Positions 53,088 through 61,931 of a stretch of 64,000 bases of DNA are shown here, one piece after another; position 1 is the stretch's first letter, and the number at the start of each line of letters is the position of its first letter. The notes under the pieces were generated by a model. It was not told the DNA's origin. It did no database searches and saw nothing but the letters and a program-made list of their open reading frames with translations. The stretch lies in the NCBI GenBank assembly GCA_965223675.1, contig OZ245013.1, forward strand, positions 1,674,001-1,738,000, written 5' to 3'. Source of the DNA: JAGQKC01 sp965223675. GTDB taxonomy: Bacteria > Nitrospirota > Nitrospiria > Nitrospirales > UBA8639. The position numbers and the translations under genes were made by a program.

Positions 53088-55315
53088 GGCACTCCCCTCT
53101 CACCCTCGAACAATGGAGACAAGATCTCATTCATCAGTCCTTGCCCAACCCCTGATCCTGCCCAGAGTCCAGTTAGACTAAATAAAAAGTTATACTGAGT
53201 ACGGTCTGGAAACTGGATATAATACAGGCCAAACGAGAAACATCGACAGGGGTTCTGATAGAGTCCGACAATATCAAGCTCTGAGGTTTCATTACTCCGA
53301 ATATCACGATAGATCTTGGCTCCCGCAGACAAGCCCCATGGTAACCGCACAGCCCCTCCTGCCGTTAAAAAGAAAATTTCCTCTTGCGGGGCTAAGACCT
53401 CATTAAAGGAAATGGGATTCCAAATGTCCCCGCGCCTGACTCGTGGACCAGATCGAGCAAAACGCTGACCGACTTCGAGATACCAGTATTTACCAGCAAG
53501 AATTCGAGCATCGGTATTCCACTGACTAAATTTTGATTGATTCGGATCGTAAAATGCATCGATGGACGTCTGAAAATCAGAAAAGACCGGAGTAAAACTG
53601 ACAGGCTTATTTAATCTCACGAGTCCCCAAATATCGGAAAACCGACGTGCCAATGCCGGGGGAGTTCCCACGTGATAACTTTGAGCAATTAACATGTCAA
53701 GCCATGTACTTGTTCCTTCAAGGAAATTTTGTTCGCTTATACGAGTTTTTAGTGAATACGTCACAAGACTTTTCTTGATAAGATCATCTGTCGCATCTAT
53801 GCGTACAAGCTTTGATTGATCCGTCGGAGGGACAAATTCGTAGATGACACTGGGTTCGATTGAATGACGAAGGCGGGCTTCCTCACTCAGTCTAAATCGT
53901 CGAGACAAATACGTGTTGGCTTCAAGTGCTGCCCAAAATGTTTCACGATTCTGCACATTTTTCGACGTGAGCCCTCGTGTATAAGCCACTTCTCGTAATT
54001 TTATCTGTGGCTTGATCCCTAAGACATGACCAAGATGAAGACCATTAAGTGACGCACCTGGGACCAAGTCCAAGCGACTCACTTGAAAACCTCGTTCTCG
54101 AAAAAAATGAACAAAGGTAGAATCCATGCCTACCGAAAGAGGACTACCAAAAATAGGGTAATTCGGAAGTCGGTGCCCAACTTCAGGAACTCTTTGAAAT
54201 GTGGTTTTCCCTCCAATTCCCAACGGCTGAAGATATTGGCCGAGTAAATACACACTTCCATAACTGAGCCGTTGATCAATATTGATCAGAGACTCCTGAC
54301 TGGGCAGGGCTCTTAACGCTCCGGAATTACTCAAGTCTTGCAAGAACGACCGATCTGTAGAATAGTTCACCTTCAACTTTAAGGACAGATCTCGATTAAA
54401 TTGCTGCACATGAGCCCCATTGATATCCGCGCGTCCTCGACTTTGATCTGTGTCATACAGCGTACTGACTAACCAATTCCCCTGTGATTGTCGATCGATA
54501 ATATACCGATATTCAAAATCACTTCCACCGCCTTTCTTACTCAGAATGAGTGGAGAGATCGCAAAATCTTGACTAGGATTGATGGCCCAAAAAAACGTTT
54601 GCTGGTATCGGAATCCAAAGACATTGTCGATCCCAACTGATGGAATCAACAGCCCGGTCTTGCGTTTGCTTCCGAGCGGATACCGGAAGGTCGGAAGGGG
54701 AATGATCGGCACATCATTGATATTGAACCAGACCCCTTCGCCATAGAGGCTATCATCCCAGTCAAAGTCCAAATCTCGAAAGGTAAACCTCCAAGCTGGA
54801 ACTTGTCCGTCTTTTGCATCACAATTCGTAAACGAACCTTCTTGGGCGCGATAGCGCGTTTCAGAAAATCTTCGAATTCGCTTGCCGGTCACAAACGAAT
54901 TCTTTTCTCGCAAAAATATTTCACCATCGGTAATAATCCCAGCTTCTGTGTTTAAATTCATGTCCAACTGCTCGGACCACACATCTGTATCCTGATCACG
55001 AAGATGCACATGTCCTCGCGCATTAACATCGCCCGATAATTTGTGTAACGTGACATGATCGGCCGTTAAACGAACTGGCCCCTGTGTAATGATCACAGAC
55101 CCTTCCGCCACATAAACTTCCGTGACCTGATTATAGTCAAGAGTGTCGGCGTTCAGCGTCACCGGATCACTATCAGAGCCAGGAGACTGAGGGCTTGCAG
55201 GCAAAATTTCCTGTGCATTCACGGCAGGAGAGCAGATACAGTTGGCGAATATCACGATCACGAGAACCCAATACTGATGATCCTTCAAGCCGTACCTCAC
55301 ACGAACACCTATCAT
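53072..55315 (-). CDS. lptD: LPS-assembly outer membrane protein LptD
   Basis: A 747-aa protein. A signal peptide (about 14-35, ending VNAQE) precedes an LptA/OstA-like domain (TLNADTLDYNQVTEVYVAEGS and repeats of that fold), then a large beta-barrel with SKRKTGLLIP and FRYQQTFFWAINPSQD. It inserts lipopolysaccharide in the outer leaflet. It shows that the organism makes LPS. ATG at 55315 overlaps the folC stop as ATGA, so the longer frame to 55387 is not used. Confidence 0.95.
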   Translation of the reverse strand: MIGVRVRYGLKDHQYWVLVIVIFANCICSPAVNAQEILPASPQSPGSDSDPVTLNADTLDYNQVTEVYVAEGSVIITQGPVRLTADHVTLHKLSGDVNARGHVHLRDQDTDVWSEQLDMNLNTEAGIITDGEIFLREKNSFVTGKRIRRFSETRYRAQEGSFTNCDAKDGQVPAWRFTFRDLDFDWDDSLYGEGVWFNINDVPIIPLPTFRYPLGSKRKTGLLIPSVGIDNVFGFRYQQTFFWAINPSQDFAISPLILSKKGGGSDFEYRYIIDRQSQGNWLVSTLYDTDQSRGRADINGAHVQQFNRDLSLKLKVNYSTDRSFLQDLSNSGALRALPSQESLINIDQRLSYGSVYLLGQYLQPLGIGGKTTFQRVPEVGHRLPNYPIFGSPLSVGMDSTFVHFFRERGFQVSRLDLVPGASLNGLHLGHVLGIKPQIKLREVAYTRGLTSKNVQNRETFWAALEANTYLSRRFRLSEEARLRHSIEPSVIYEFVPPTDQSKLVRIDATDDLIKKSLVTYSLKTRISEQNFLEGTSTWLDMLIAQSYHVGTPPALARRFSDIWGLVRLNKPVSFTPVFSDFQTSIDAFYDPNQSKFSQWNTDARILAGKYWYLEVGQRFARSGPRVRRGDIWNPISFNEVLAPQEEIFFLTAGGAVRLPWGLSAGAKIYRDIRSNETSELDIVGLYQNPCRCFSFGLYYIQFPDRTQYNFLFSLTGLWAGSGVGQGLMNEILSPLFEGERGVPWSRN

Positions 55316-56592
55316 GCAGTTGAATTCTGTGATGCTCGAACAAGACTTCGTACTTCGCCAGCTAAGAACAGCGAACCGGTGGCGCAAATGATATCAGAAG
55401 ACTTCGCCAACTGTTTAGCTAACTGTAGGGCCTCGGCAGGTTGAGGCGATTCATGAACCGTAAAAGATCCAACCGGCATGCTCTGCCTCAGTTCAGCGAT
55501 CGTTGCTGCACGCAACACCGAGACCTCTGTCAAGATGACATGACTCGCAAGCGGACACACGACTTCCAGAAACCGAGAACGATCTTTATCTCGCATCATG
55601 CCCACGACCATAATAAGCCGCACTTCACCCTCGGTGAGTAGTGGCAACAGGGTGTCACAAAGAGCCTTTGCCGCTTCGGGATTATGCGCACCGTCAACGA
55701 TGAGACGTGGATGCCTCTCAAGCGTTTCAAACCTTCCCTCCCACACCATTCGCGAAAGCACGGACCGTATCACTGATTCTTGTACGCCTAATCGCTTGAT
55801 GCCCACCTGTTCAAGCAGGGCTATCGCACAACCCACATTTTTTTTCTGATGCCATCCGAGAAGAGAACACGAGAGATTTGAATACTGTTGGTCAAATCCA
55901 TCGTATCGGAATCGCTCGACTGACTCTTCGACAACTTGAAATGATGATCCCAAGCCATAGCAAGGCGCCTGTTTAGTCGTCGCAATTTCTCGAATAACGG
56001 TTTCGGCTTCTATCGGCATTTCCCCGATAATCACCGGGATGCCCTGCTTAATAATCCCTGCCTTTTCAAAGGCAATCTCTGCAAGTGTCCGTCCGAGATA
56101 CGCTTCATGATCATGTGCAATCGAGGTAATAATCACACCCTGCGGCGTGACGACATTCGTCGCATCGAACCTCCCTCCCATTCCCACTTCAACGACAGCA
56201 ATATCCACAGATTGCTCGGAAAAATACTGAAAAGCCATAGCGGTAGTAAATTCAAAAAACGTAAGTGGGAAAGGACTTGCAGCTTGAACCTGTTGGGTGA
56301 GTTGAATAACCTGAGTTTCTGATATCAGCTGTCCATTCACACGTATACGTTCACGAAAATCGACCAAATGAGGAGACGTGTATAGGCCAACCCGCTGGCC
56401 AGAGGCCTGAAGAACTTTGGCTAAAATCGCCGAAGTCGATCCCTTTCCATTCGTACCACCGACATGAAATGTTTGATAACGATGATGTGGATTTCCTAAC
56501 CCTTGTAATACAAGTGAAATGGATTCAAGCCCAAGTTTGATCCCATGCCGATACAGACTATAAAGAAACTTAATCGTATCCTTATAGTCCAT
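55312..56592 (-). CDS. folC: Folylpolyglutamate / dihydrofolate synthase FolC
   Basis: A 426-aa Mur-ligase-family enzyme that makes dihydrofolate and adds glutamates. ATP site FHVGGTNGKGSTSAILAKVL; further motifs TSPHLVDFRERIRVNG, VEVGMGGRFDATNV and DGAHNPEAAKAL. The frame opens with TTG at 56604, but ATG at 56592 (MDYKDTIKFL) is the better start. It lies between accD and lptD; an accD-folC pair is common. Confidence 0.96.
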   Translation of the reverse strand: MDYKDTIKFLYSLYRHGIKLGLESISLVLQGLGNPHHRYQTFHVGGTNGKGSTSAILAKVLQASGQRVGLYTSPHLVDFRERIRVNGQLISETQVIQLTQQVQAASPFPLTFFEFTTAMAFQYFSEQSVDIAVVEVGMGGRFDATNVVTPQGVIITSIAHDHEAYLGRTLAEIAFEKAGIIKQGIPVIIGEMPIEAETVIREIATTKQAPCYGLGSSFQVVEESVERFRYDGFDQQYSNLSCSLLGWHQKKNVGCAIALLEQVGIKRLGVQESVIRSVLSRMVWEGRFETLERHPRLIVDGAHNPEAAKALCDTLLPLLTEGEVRLIMVVGMMRDKDRSRFLEVVCPLASHVILTEVSVLRAATIAELRQSMPVGSFTVHESPQPAEALQLAKQLAKSSDIICATGSLFLAGEVRSLVRASQNSTA

Positions 56593-56713
56593 AACACTTA
56601 ACAAGACCGCTGTTTAACAAGAAGGATTCTGTCGAGAAGCGACACGTCGAGATTGATGTTGTGACAAGAAATTGGATAGCGTGCCGAAGACACAATGAAA
56701 GAAGCAGGACCCG

Positions 56714-57553
56714 TTATGCCACTACCTGATCTAAGAGAACTTTCATTTCGGCCTTAAGATTTTTACGTGAAACAATTCGATCAACCATACCATGCTCAAG
56801 CAAAAATTCCGCCCGTTGAAACCCCTCTGGCAATCGTTGCTTTATGGTCTGCTCAATCACCCGTGGTCCGGCAAAGCCTATTAACGCTTTGGGTTCAGCT
56901 AAAATGATATCTCCTAACATAGCGACACTGGCAGTGACCCCTCCGAATGTTGGATCAGTCAACAGGACAAAAAAAGGAAGACGTGCTTCGTCAAACCGAG
57001 CTAATGTTGAAGCAGTTTTGGCCATCTGCATGAGTGATAAGGCCCCCTCCTGCATGCGTGCCCCTCCAGATGTCGTCACTAATAGAAAAGGAATACGTGC
57101 ATCCAGGGAGCGATCAATGGCTCGACAAATTTTTTCTCCAACAACCGATCCCATGCTTCCACCCATAAACCGAAAATTAAACACACCTATCCCCAGAGCA
57201 CGTCCACCTATTGCACACTGGCCAATCACAATGGCCTCATTTTTCCCTGTTTTTTGCTGAGCGGTATGAAGTCGTTCAGAATAGGACATGGTGTCAACAA
57301 AGTCTAAGGGATCTTCAGGGACAAGTTCGGCATCCCATTCAATGAATGATCCTTGGTCCGCCATGAGCTCGATACGCTCTTCAACAGATAACGGAAAATG
57401 ATAATCACACTTTGGGCATACCTTATCATTGCGATCGACTTCCTTGGCATAAATAATCGCTCGACACACGTTACACTTTAACCACATGCCTTCAACAACT
57501 TTTGAGGACTTCTCTCCATCCTCTGAAGATTTTTGGCGTTTAAACCATCCCAT
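56714..57553 (-). CDS. accD: Acetyl-CoA carboxylase carboxyltransferase subunit beta
   Basis: A 279-aa subunit for the first step of fatty-acid synthesis. The N-terminal zinc ribbon has CNVCRAIIYAKEV and CPKCDYHF. The carboxyltransferase core has FNFRFMGGSMGSVVGEKI, TTSGGARMQEG and FVLLTDPTFGGVTAS. ATG at 57553 follows gttggggggtcgtg; the longer frame to 57571 is not used. The alpha subunit is not in the window. Confidence 0.97.
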   Translation of the reverse strand: MGWFKRQKSSEDGEKSSKVVEGMWLKCNVCRAIIYAKEVDRNDKVCPKCDYHFPLSVEERIELMADQGSFIEWDAELVPEDPLDFVDTMSYSERLHTAQQKTGKNEAIVIGQCAIGGRALGIGVFNFRFMGGSMGSVVGEKICRAIDRSLDARIPFLLVTTSGGARMQEGALSLMQMAKTASTLARFDEARLPFFVLLTDPTFGGVTASVAMLGDIILAEPKALIGFAGPRVIEQTIKQRLPEGFQRAEFLLEHGMVDRIVSRKNLKAEMKVLLDQVVA

Positions 57554-57969
57554 CACGACCCCCCAACACACTCACCGATCATCCAGGATTCACCATGCTC
57601 TATGATTCAACTCATCAGCAGGACTAGTCACCTGAGATCGCGTTCCGGAATTCCATCTTTCATCTGAAAAAGCCACATCTTGAGTGAACCTTATCACAGG
57701 ACCAACATCCCAGCAAGGAACAAGGTTTTTCTCGTGAAAAGCAAAAAGTTCGACGCAGAGAAGAGAGCTCAAGAATGCGGAAGTGGAATGTGGTGATTCG
57801 TGACTTCTTGGTTGAGATTGTTCACGTCTTGCTTTCACACTTCTTCTCACAGAGTTTCACAGGTAGGACCGTAAAGATTAAAATCACAAAAAAAGGGTGA
57901 AAGTTTCTAGGAAAGAAAAATGGAGAATGACTGACAAGTCATCTGCTCATCAAGGTGGACGCATTCACA
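57554..57969. other. Non-coding gap between moaA and accD
   Basis: About 400 bases with no credible gene and no clear terminator or promoter. An 86-codon frame at 57590-57850 lacks protein-like composition. Confidence 0.5.
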
Positions 57970-59037
57970 TCATCCACCACGGGCATGCATTTCTAAATGC
58001 GGATCTTGACGGAGTCGCTCAATTTCGACGAATCGCCCTCGGCTATTCAGTGGTTCGAGTTCTTTTCGTTCTTCCGCGCCACGATCTGTTCGAGCTTGCC
58101 ATGTTGAAAGAAGTAAAGACTGCAATTCTTCTTCCGTCGCACCGGCACGCAACGGTTGTCGAAGATCGATCCCAATTTTGGCATAGAGACAGAGATACCA
58201 CATACCATCGGCAGTCAGACGGCTTCGATCACACGTCGAACAGAACGGGAGAGTCGTTGAGGCGATGATACCAAATGTGGTTCCATCAGGAAGCCGAAAT
58301 CGTTTTGCTGGCGCCCAGGAATCTTCAATAATCGGTTCAATGAGTCCGTAGTGCGCACTTAATTTCTGTAACATCGCTGCACAGGATAATACTTTGTCTG
58401 TCGACCAATCGTTCGCTCCACCGACATCCATGTATTCAATAAACCGAACTTCTCCACCAACGTTCTTTCCGAATTCAATCAAGTCGACTAATTCATCATC
58501 GTTAAATCCCCGCATGGCGACGGTATCGAGTTTTAAGTCTTGATATCCCATTTGTCTTACCGTATCGATACCCTCCAAAACCTGATCGAATGTATTGCGT
58601 TTGGTCAATGCTTTGAACCGGTCCGCCTTCAACGTATCCAGACTCACGGTCACCCGATGTAACCCAGCATCATACAAGGATTGAGCTTGCTCCGTGAGCA
58701 GAATGCCATTCGTCGTGAGGGCAATATCTTTAATCTTAGAATTCTGACGAAGCAGCGCAATCAAGGCGGGAAGATTTTTTCGTAATAAAGGTTCCCCTCC
58801 GGTAATCCTAACCTTGTCGACTCCTAAAGAGGTAAAGGTATTCGTGAGTCGAACAATCTCTTCAAACGTCAACAAGGTTTCCCTGGGCAGCCAGACATAC
58901 TCTTCTTCCGGCATACAATATTGGCAACGGAGATTACAGCGATCCGTGACCGACACACGCAATGCCCGAAGAGGGCGTCCCAACGTATCAACGGTTCCAG
59001 GCACCGATTCTTTTGCTTCCGTCTTCATCTTCGCCAT
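57970..59037 (-). CDS. moaA: GTP 3',8-cyclase MoaA
   Basis: A 355-aa radical SAM enzyme for the first step of molybdenum cofactor synthesis. The N-terminal cluster motif is C34-N-L-R-C38-Q-Y-C41; TGGEPLLRKNL binds SAM; the C-terminal cluster ligands are in FCSTCDRSR and LCLYAK. It ends with Gly-Gly (HARGG), as known MoaA proteins do. It is last of moaC-moaD-moaE-moaA. The start is ATG at 59037. Confidence 0.97.
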   Translation of the reverse strand: MAKMKTEAKESVPGTVDTLGRPLRALRVSVTDRCNLRCQYCMPEEEYVWLPRETLLTFEEIVRLTNTFTSLGVDKVRITGGEPLLRKNLPALIALLRQNSKIKDIALTTNGILLTEQAQSLYDAGLHRVTVSLDTLKADRFKALTKRNTFDQVLEGIDTVRQMGYQDLKLDTVAMRGFNDDELVDLIEFGKNVGGEVRFIEYMDVGGANDWSTDKVLSCAAMLQKLSAHYGLIEPIIEDSWAPAKRFRLPDGTTFGIIASTTLPFCSTCDRSRLTADGMWYLCLYAKIGIDLRQPLRAGATEEELQSLLLSTWQARTDRGAEERKELEPLNSRGRFVEIERLRQDPHLEMHARGG

Positions 59038-59087
59038 CTTCCCACTTATTAGTCTTCACTTTTCATTTAGCACTTTTCACTAACTCT

Positions 59088-59531
59088 TTATGGATGTTCT
59101 TCGACCCAGACTTCACCTTCAGGAGTTTCTTCTAACTTCCAAATAGGTGTGATCTTCTTCAATTCATCAATACACCATTCACAAGCCTTAAAAGCATCGG
59201 CACGGTGTTCAGCTCCCACGACAATCAAAACCACATTCTCACCTATATCGATTGCTCCATATCGATGCAAAATCAAAACTTCGATAACGTCATAGTCATG
59301 TAAAGCCCGTTCTCGAATTTCTCGAAGTTTTTTCTGAGCCATACCTTCATAATGTTCAAAAGTGAGCAATCTAACATCACGTCCTTTTGATCGATCACGC
59401 ACAGTCCCAAGAAATGTGGCAATCCCACCAATGCGGGTCGAGCGTGCACGCACACGGTTGATTTCTTCATCAACCGAAAAATCCTCGGCCTGCACACGCA
59501 CAAGCATCGTCTCTTCTGTTTCAACAGCCAT
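59088..59531 (-). CDS. moaE: Molybdopterin synthase catalytic subunit MoaE
   Basis: A 147-aa large subunit of molybdopterin synthase. Motifs GGIATFLGTVRDRSKGRDV, LTFEHYEGMAQKKLREI, HRYGAIDIGENVVLIVVGAEHR, and the C-terminal active-site region IDELKKITPIWKLE with the conserved lysines. It follows moaD, from which it is separated by a GCAAAGT-type heptad tract. The start is ATG at 59531. Confidence 0.96.
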   Translation of the reverse strand: MAVETEETMLVRVQAEDFSVDEEINRVRARSTRIGGIATFLGTVRDRSKGRDVRLLTFEHYEGMAQKKLREIRERALHDYDVIEVLILHRYGAIDIGENVVLIVVGAEHRADAFKACEWCIDELKKITPIWKLEETPEGEVWVEEHP

Positions 59532-59539
59532 CGTGAAAA

Positions 59540-59655
59540 TTCCTCCTCAGGGCAATGAAAACCTTAAATTGCAAAGTGCAAAATACGAGGGTTGCTTTGT
59601 AGAATTGTTGATCTATCTTGACACTTTTGCATTTTTCATTTTGCTTTTTCAATTT
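59540..59655. repeat. Heptad tract of the GCAAAGT type, moaD/moaE junction
   Basis: The left arm is aaattgcaaagtgcaaaata and the right arm is gacacttttgcatttttcat plus tttgctttttcaatttg. The arms pair as TTGCAAAGTG / CACTTTTGCA. Confidence 0.65.
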
Positions 59656-59658
59656 GCT

Positions 59659-59913
59659 TCAAGAGCCGCCGGAAAACGGAGGCAAAAGTGCGACTTCATC
59701 AGTCAAAGCTATCTCTGTATCTGGATGAGCAATTTCTTGATTCACAGAAATCAAGACTTTTTTATTCATGACCAGTTCACCAATCTCTGGATACTCGACT
59801 TTTAATACCTCAACTAAATCTTTAACTTTCTGGCCATTGGGTAATTCAACTGATAATTCCTTCTGGTGTTGTGCCAGCGTTTTCACCACTCCAAATAGTT
59901 TTACAGCAACCAT
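59659..59913 (-). CDS. moaD: Molybdopterin synthase sulfur carrier MoaD, ending Gly-Gly-Ser
   Basis: An 84-aa ubiquitin-like sulfur carrier. It has VKLFGVVKTLAQ at the start and LTDEVALLPPFSGGS at the end. Known MoaD proteins end exactly in Gly-Gly, which MoeB adenylates; here the frame reads ggc ggc tct tga, so one Ser follows. Ser removal would be needed before thiocarboxylation, unless the protein works otherwise. The start is ATG at 59913, nine bases after the moaC stop. Confidence 0.93.
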   Translation of the reverse strand: MVAVKLFGVVKTLAQHQKELSVELPNGQKVKDLVEVLKVEYPEIGELVMNKKVLISVNQEIAHPDTEIALTDEVALLPPFSGGS

Positions 59914-59922
59914 TAGTCAGCT

Positions 59923-60420
59923 CTACGACAGTGCTCGAGTATATGTCCCAGATTTTCCACCTGACTTGGAAAGAAGACAGATATCCCCAAAGCTCATCCC
60001 TTTATCAATAGCCTTACACATGTCGTAGATGGTCAGAGCCGCAACTGAGACAGCGGTCATGGCCTCCATTTCAACCCCTGTTCCACCAGTAGTCTTGACT
60101 GTCGCCAAAATAGAGATTGAACATCGCCCGGACACATCAGGCTGAGAGTCTTCTTTAAAATCAACATCAACACTTGTGAGTAAGAGAGGATGGCACATTG
60201 GAATTAAATCTGGAGTTCGTTTGGCCCCCATCACCCCAGCAACCTGAGCCACGGCCAGCACATCCCCTTTCGCAATTCGCCCCTTTTGAATTTTCTCAAG
60301 AGTTTCAGGAAGCACAAACACTTTGCCTTGGGCAGTGGCAATCCGTTCAGTCGAGGCTTTTTGAGTCACATCCACCATCCTGGCACGTCCAGATTCATTA
60401 AAGTGAGTCAATTCAGCCAT
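59923..60420 (-). CDS. moaC: Cyclic pyranopterin monophosphate synthase MoaC
   Basis: A 165-aa enzyme that acts after MoaA. Motifs MVDVTQKASTERIATAQGKV, AAQVAGVMGAKRT-like AVAQVAGVMGAKRTPDLIPM, CHPLLLTSVDVDF and GGTGVEMEAMTAVSVAALTI. It is first gene of the moa group. The start is ATG at 60420. Confidence 0.97.
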   Translation of the reverse strand: MAELTHFNESGRARMVDVTQKASTERIATAQGKVFVLPETLEKIQKGRIAKGDVLAVAQVAGVMGAKRTPDLIPMCHPLLLTSVDVDFKEDSQPDVSGRCSISILATVKTTGGTGVEMEAMTAVSVAALTIYDMCKAIDKGMSFGDICLLSKSGGKSGTYTRALS

Positions 60421-60548
60421 GAATTTCCCTGCGCTAGCCCCATGAAAGATGATGTTAAGTCATTGAACAACCATAGATTTAGTTAGAGCATCCCCATTAT
60501 AGAAGTGGCTCAAAAACGCCGTCAAGCAAAGGTACAATGGGATAGATC

Positions 60549-60577
60549 TTGACAGCCCTCTGAGTTCCACGTAGATT
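60549..60577 (+). promoter_or_regulatory. Sigma-70-like promoter for the DsrE-like gene
   Basis: TTGACA, 17 bases, TAGATT. The -35 is perfect and the -10 is 4/6. The start codon is about 45 bases downstream. Confidence 0.45.
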
Positions 60578-60622
60578 CATCCGCTTCATTTCACTATTCA
60601 TCTCAGACTGGTACCATTATAT

Positions 60623-60973
60623 ATGGATCCTACACTCCCTGACGACTTTTCCGTGAAAGACAAAAAACTGGGTATCCTACTGTCGACTCCACCGGAAAAC
60701 CCCAACGCCCATACCGTCACTCGACTCAGCGAAGAAGCCCTAGCCGCTGGCGTGGATGTCTATCTCTATCTAATAGATGAAGGGGTGAAAAACCTGCACA
60801 ACCCTCCCCTCCTGAAACTCGCTTCCTCTGGAGTGAAATTTTTTGTCTGTGCCTATGGCTGCCAACAACACAAAGTTTCGACGGAAGGGTATCCCAAAGA
60901 AGTCACTTTCTGCGGATTGGTCGTCTTATCCAATATCATCACCGGCTGCGACCGGTTTTTGGCATTCAATTAG
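60623..60973 (+). CDS. DsrE-family protein
   Basis: A 116-aa single-domain protein. It has a Rossmann-like start (KLGILLSTPPENPNAHTVTR), VDVYLYLIDEGVKNL, a Cys-rich loop FVCAYGCQQHKV and GLVVLSNIITGCDRFLAF. Such proteins (DsrE/TusD/YchN) carry persulfide or act as small structural trimers. There is no dsr or tus partner nearby, so its sulfur role is unproven. ATG at 60623 has no clear ribosome site. Confidence 0.8.
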   Translation: MDPTLPDDFSVKDKKLGILLSTPPENPNAHTVTRLSEEALAAGVDVYLYLIDEGVKNLHNPPLLKLASSGVKFFVCAYGCQQHKVSTEGYPKEVTFCGLVVLSNIITGCDRFLAFN

Positions 60974-61150
60974 TACCGCTCCTACCAACAACTCCCCGTT
61001 GTGTTGTTAGCCTACAGGCCTAGCCATCTATACCCCATCAAGCAAAAGTTGAAGAATATTCATGAAAGCGACTCTCTCCACAGAATATGAATCGCTAGAA
61101 ATTCTTCAATTCAAAAGAATCCTAAAAAATCCCGAGTTTTCGTTCTCCTA

Positions 61151-61179
61151 TTGACAGAAGTTTGACCCTTCAGTAATAT
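61151..61179 (+). promoter_or_regulatory. Near-consensus sigma-70 promoter of the toxin-antitoxin operon
   Basis: TTGACA, 17 bases, TAATAT. The -35 is perfect and the -10 is 5/6. Confidence 0.88.
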
Positions 61180-61181
61180 TC

Positions 61182-61205
61182 AATTGACCAAAATTCTGGT
61201 CAATT
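61182..61205 (+). promoter_or_regulatory. Palindromic operator of the toxin-antitoxin operon
   Basis: AATTGACCA-N6-TGGTCAATT, a perfect 9-base inverted repeat. It begins three bases after the -10 and covers the predicted transcription start, the usual place for antitoxin autorepression. Confidence 0.85.
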
Positions 61206-61221
61206 AAACACGGAGTCCCTC

Positions 61222-61518
61222 ATGCCCAAGACCCTTCCAATATCTGAAGTCAAGGCCAAACTCCCAGAGCTTGTGACCGGAGTAGAGGAACGCGAAGAAG
61301 AAGTCGTGGTCACTCGAAAAGGGAAACCTGCCGCTGTCTTAGTCAATTTCTCTGAATATGAACGCCTTAAAGAAACCCTTGATGTCTTAAGTGACCCCGA
61401 ACTCATGCAGCAACTCCGCAAAAGCCAATCCTTCTACAAAAAAGGCAAAACCGGCCTCTCCTTTGAGGATGTTTTTGGGGAGACACTGATCCCCCCAAAG
61501 AAATCGCGGCGGACGTGA
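61222..61518 (+). CDS. Antitoxin, Phd/YefM family
   Basis: A 98-aa antitoxin. The N-terminal DNA-binding region is TLPISEVKAKLPELV, followed by VVVTRKGKPAAVLVNFSEYERLK, the family signature. The C-terminal tail is charged and should wrap the toxin. The stop overlaps the toxin start as GTGA. The ATG has cacggagtccctc upstream. A palindrome at the promoter is its likely site. Confidence 0.92.
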   Translation: MPKTLPISEVKAKLPELVTGVEEREEEVVVTRKGKPAAVLVNFSEYERLKETLDVLSDPELMQQLRKSQSFYKKGKTGLSFEDVFGETLIPPKKSRRT

Positions 61519-61799
61519 AACTCTTCCGTGTGGATATTCCGCCCCACGTGGCCGAATCCATTCGTCATTTTCCTCCCGATTTAAAACGAAGCATCAAATC
61601 AGCCCTGCGACTTTTGAGTGCAAATCCACAGAGTGGAGTGCCCCTGATCAAAGAACTCGATGGTTATTGGAAGTACCGCGTAAAACGGTTTCGTATTGTA
61701 TATTCGGTTGAGCGACGAACAAAGGTCTTACATGTGGTCGCCATCGGGCATCGACAGGGAATCTATGAGAAAGTCGCCGCGCTCCTTCAGGACGATTAA
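61515..61799 (+). CDS. Toxin, RelE/ParE superfamily
   Basis: A 94-aa toxin. It has PPDLKRSIKSALRLL, the GYWKYRVKRFRIVYSVE core and AIGHRQGIYEKV, typical of RelE-type mRNA interferases with basic residues in the core. GTG is the start, overlapping the antitoxin stop. RelE activity is more likely than ParE from the RFRIVY and GHR pattern, but this is not certain. Confidence 0.9.
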   Translation: MKLFRVDIPPHVAESIRHFPPDLKRSIKSALRLLSANPQSGVPLIKELDGYWKYRVKRFRIVYSVERRTKVLHVVAIGHRQGIYEKVAALLQDD

Positions 61800-61931
61800 A
61801 CTGAAGCTGATAGAAAAAAGAAGGGACCCATCAATTTTTTTTGGATTATTCCTTTTTAGCCGGTTTTTTAAAAACTTTATAACTAAAATTGGGTTTAACT
61901 GGCTCTCAGCTCCATACATTTCCTCAATCGT

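Noticed and set aside
57590..57850. 86-codon minus-strand frame between moaA and accD
   Set aside because: Composition is not protein-like and there is no supporting start site.
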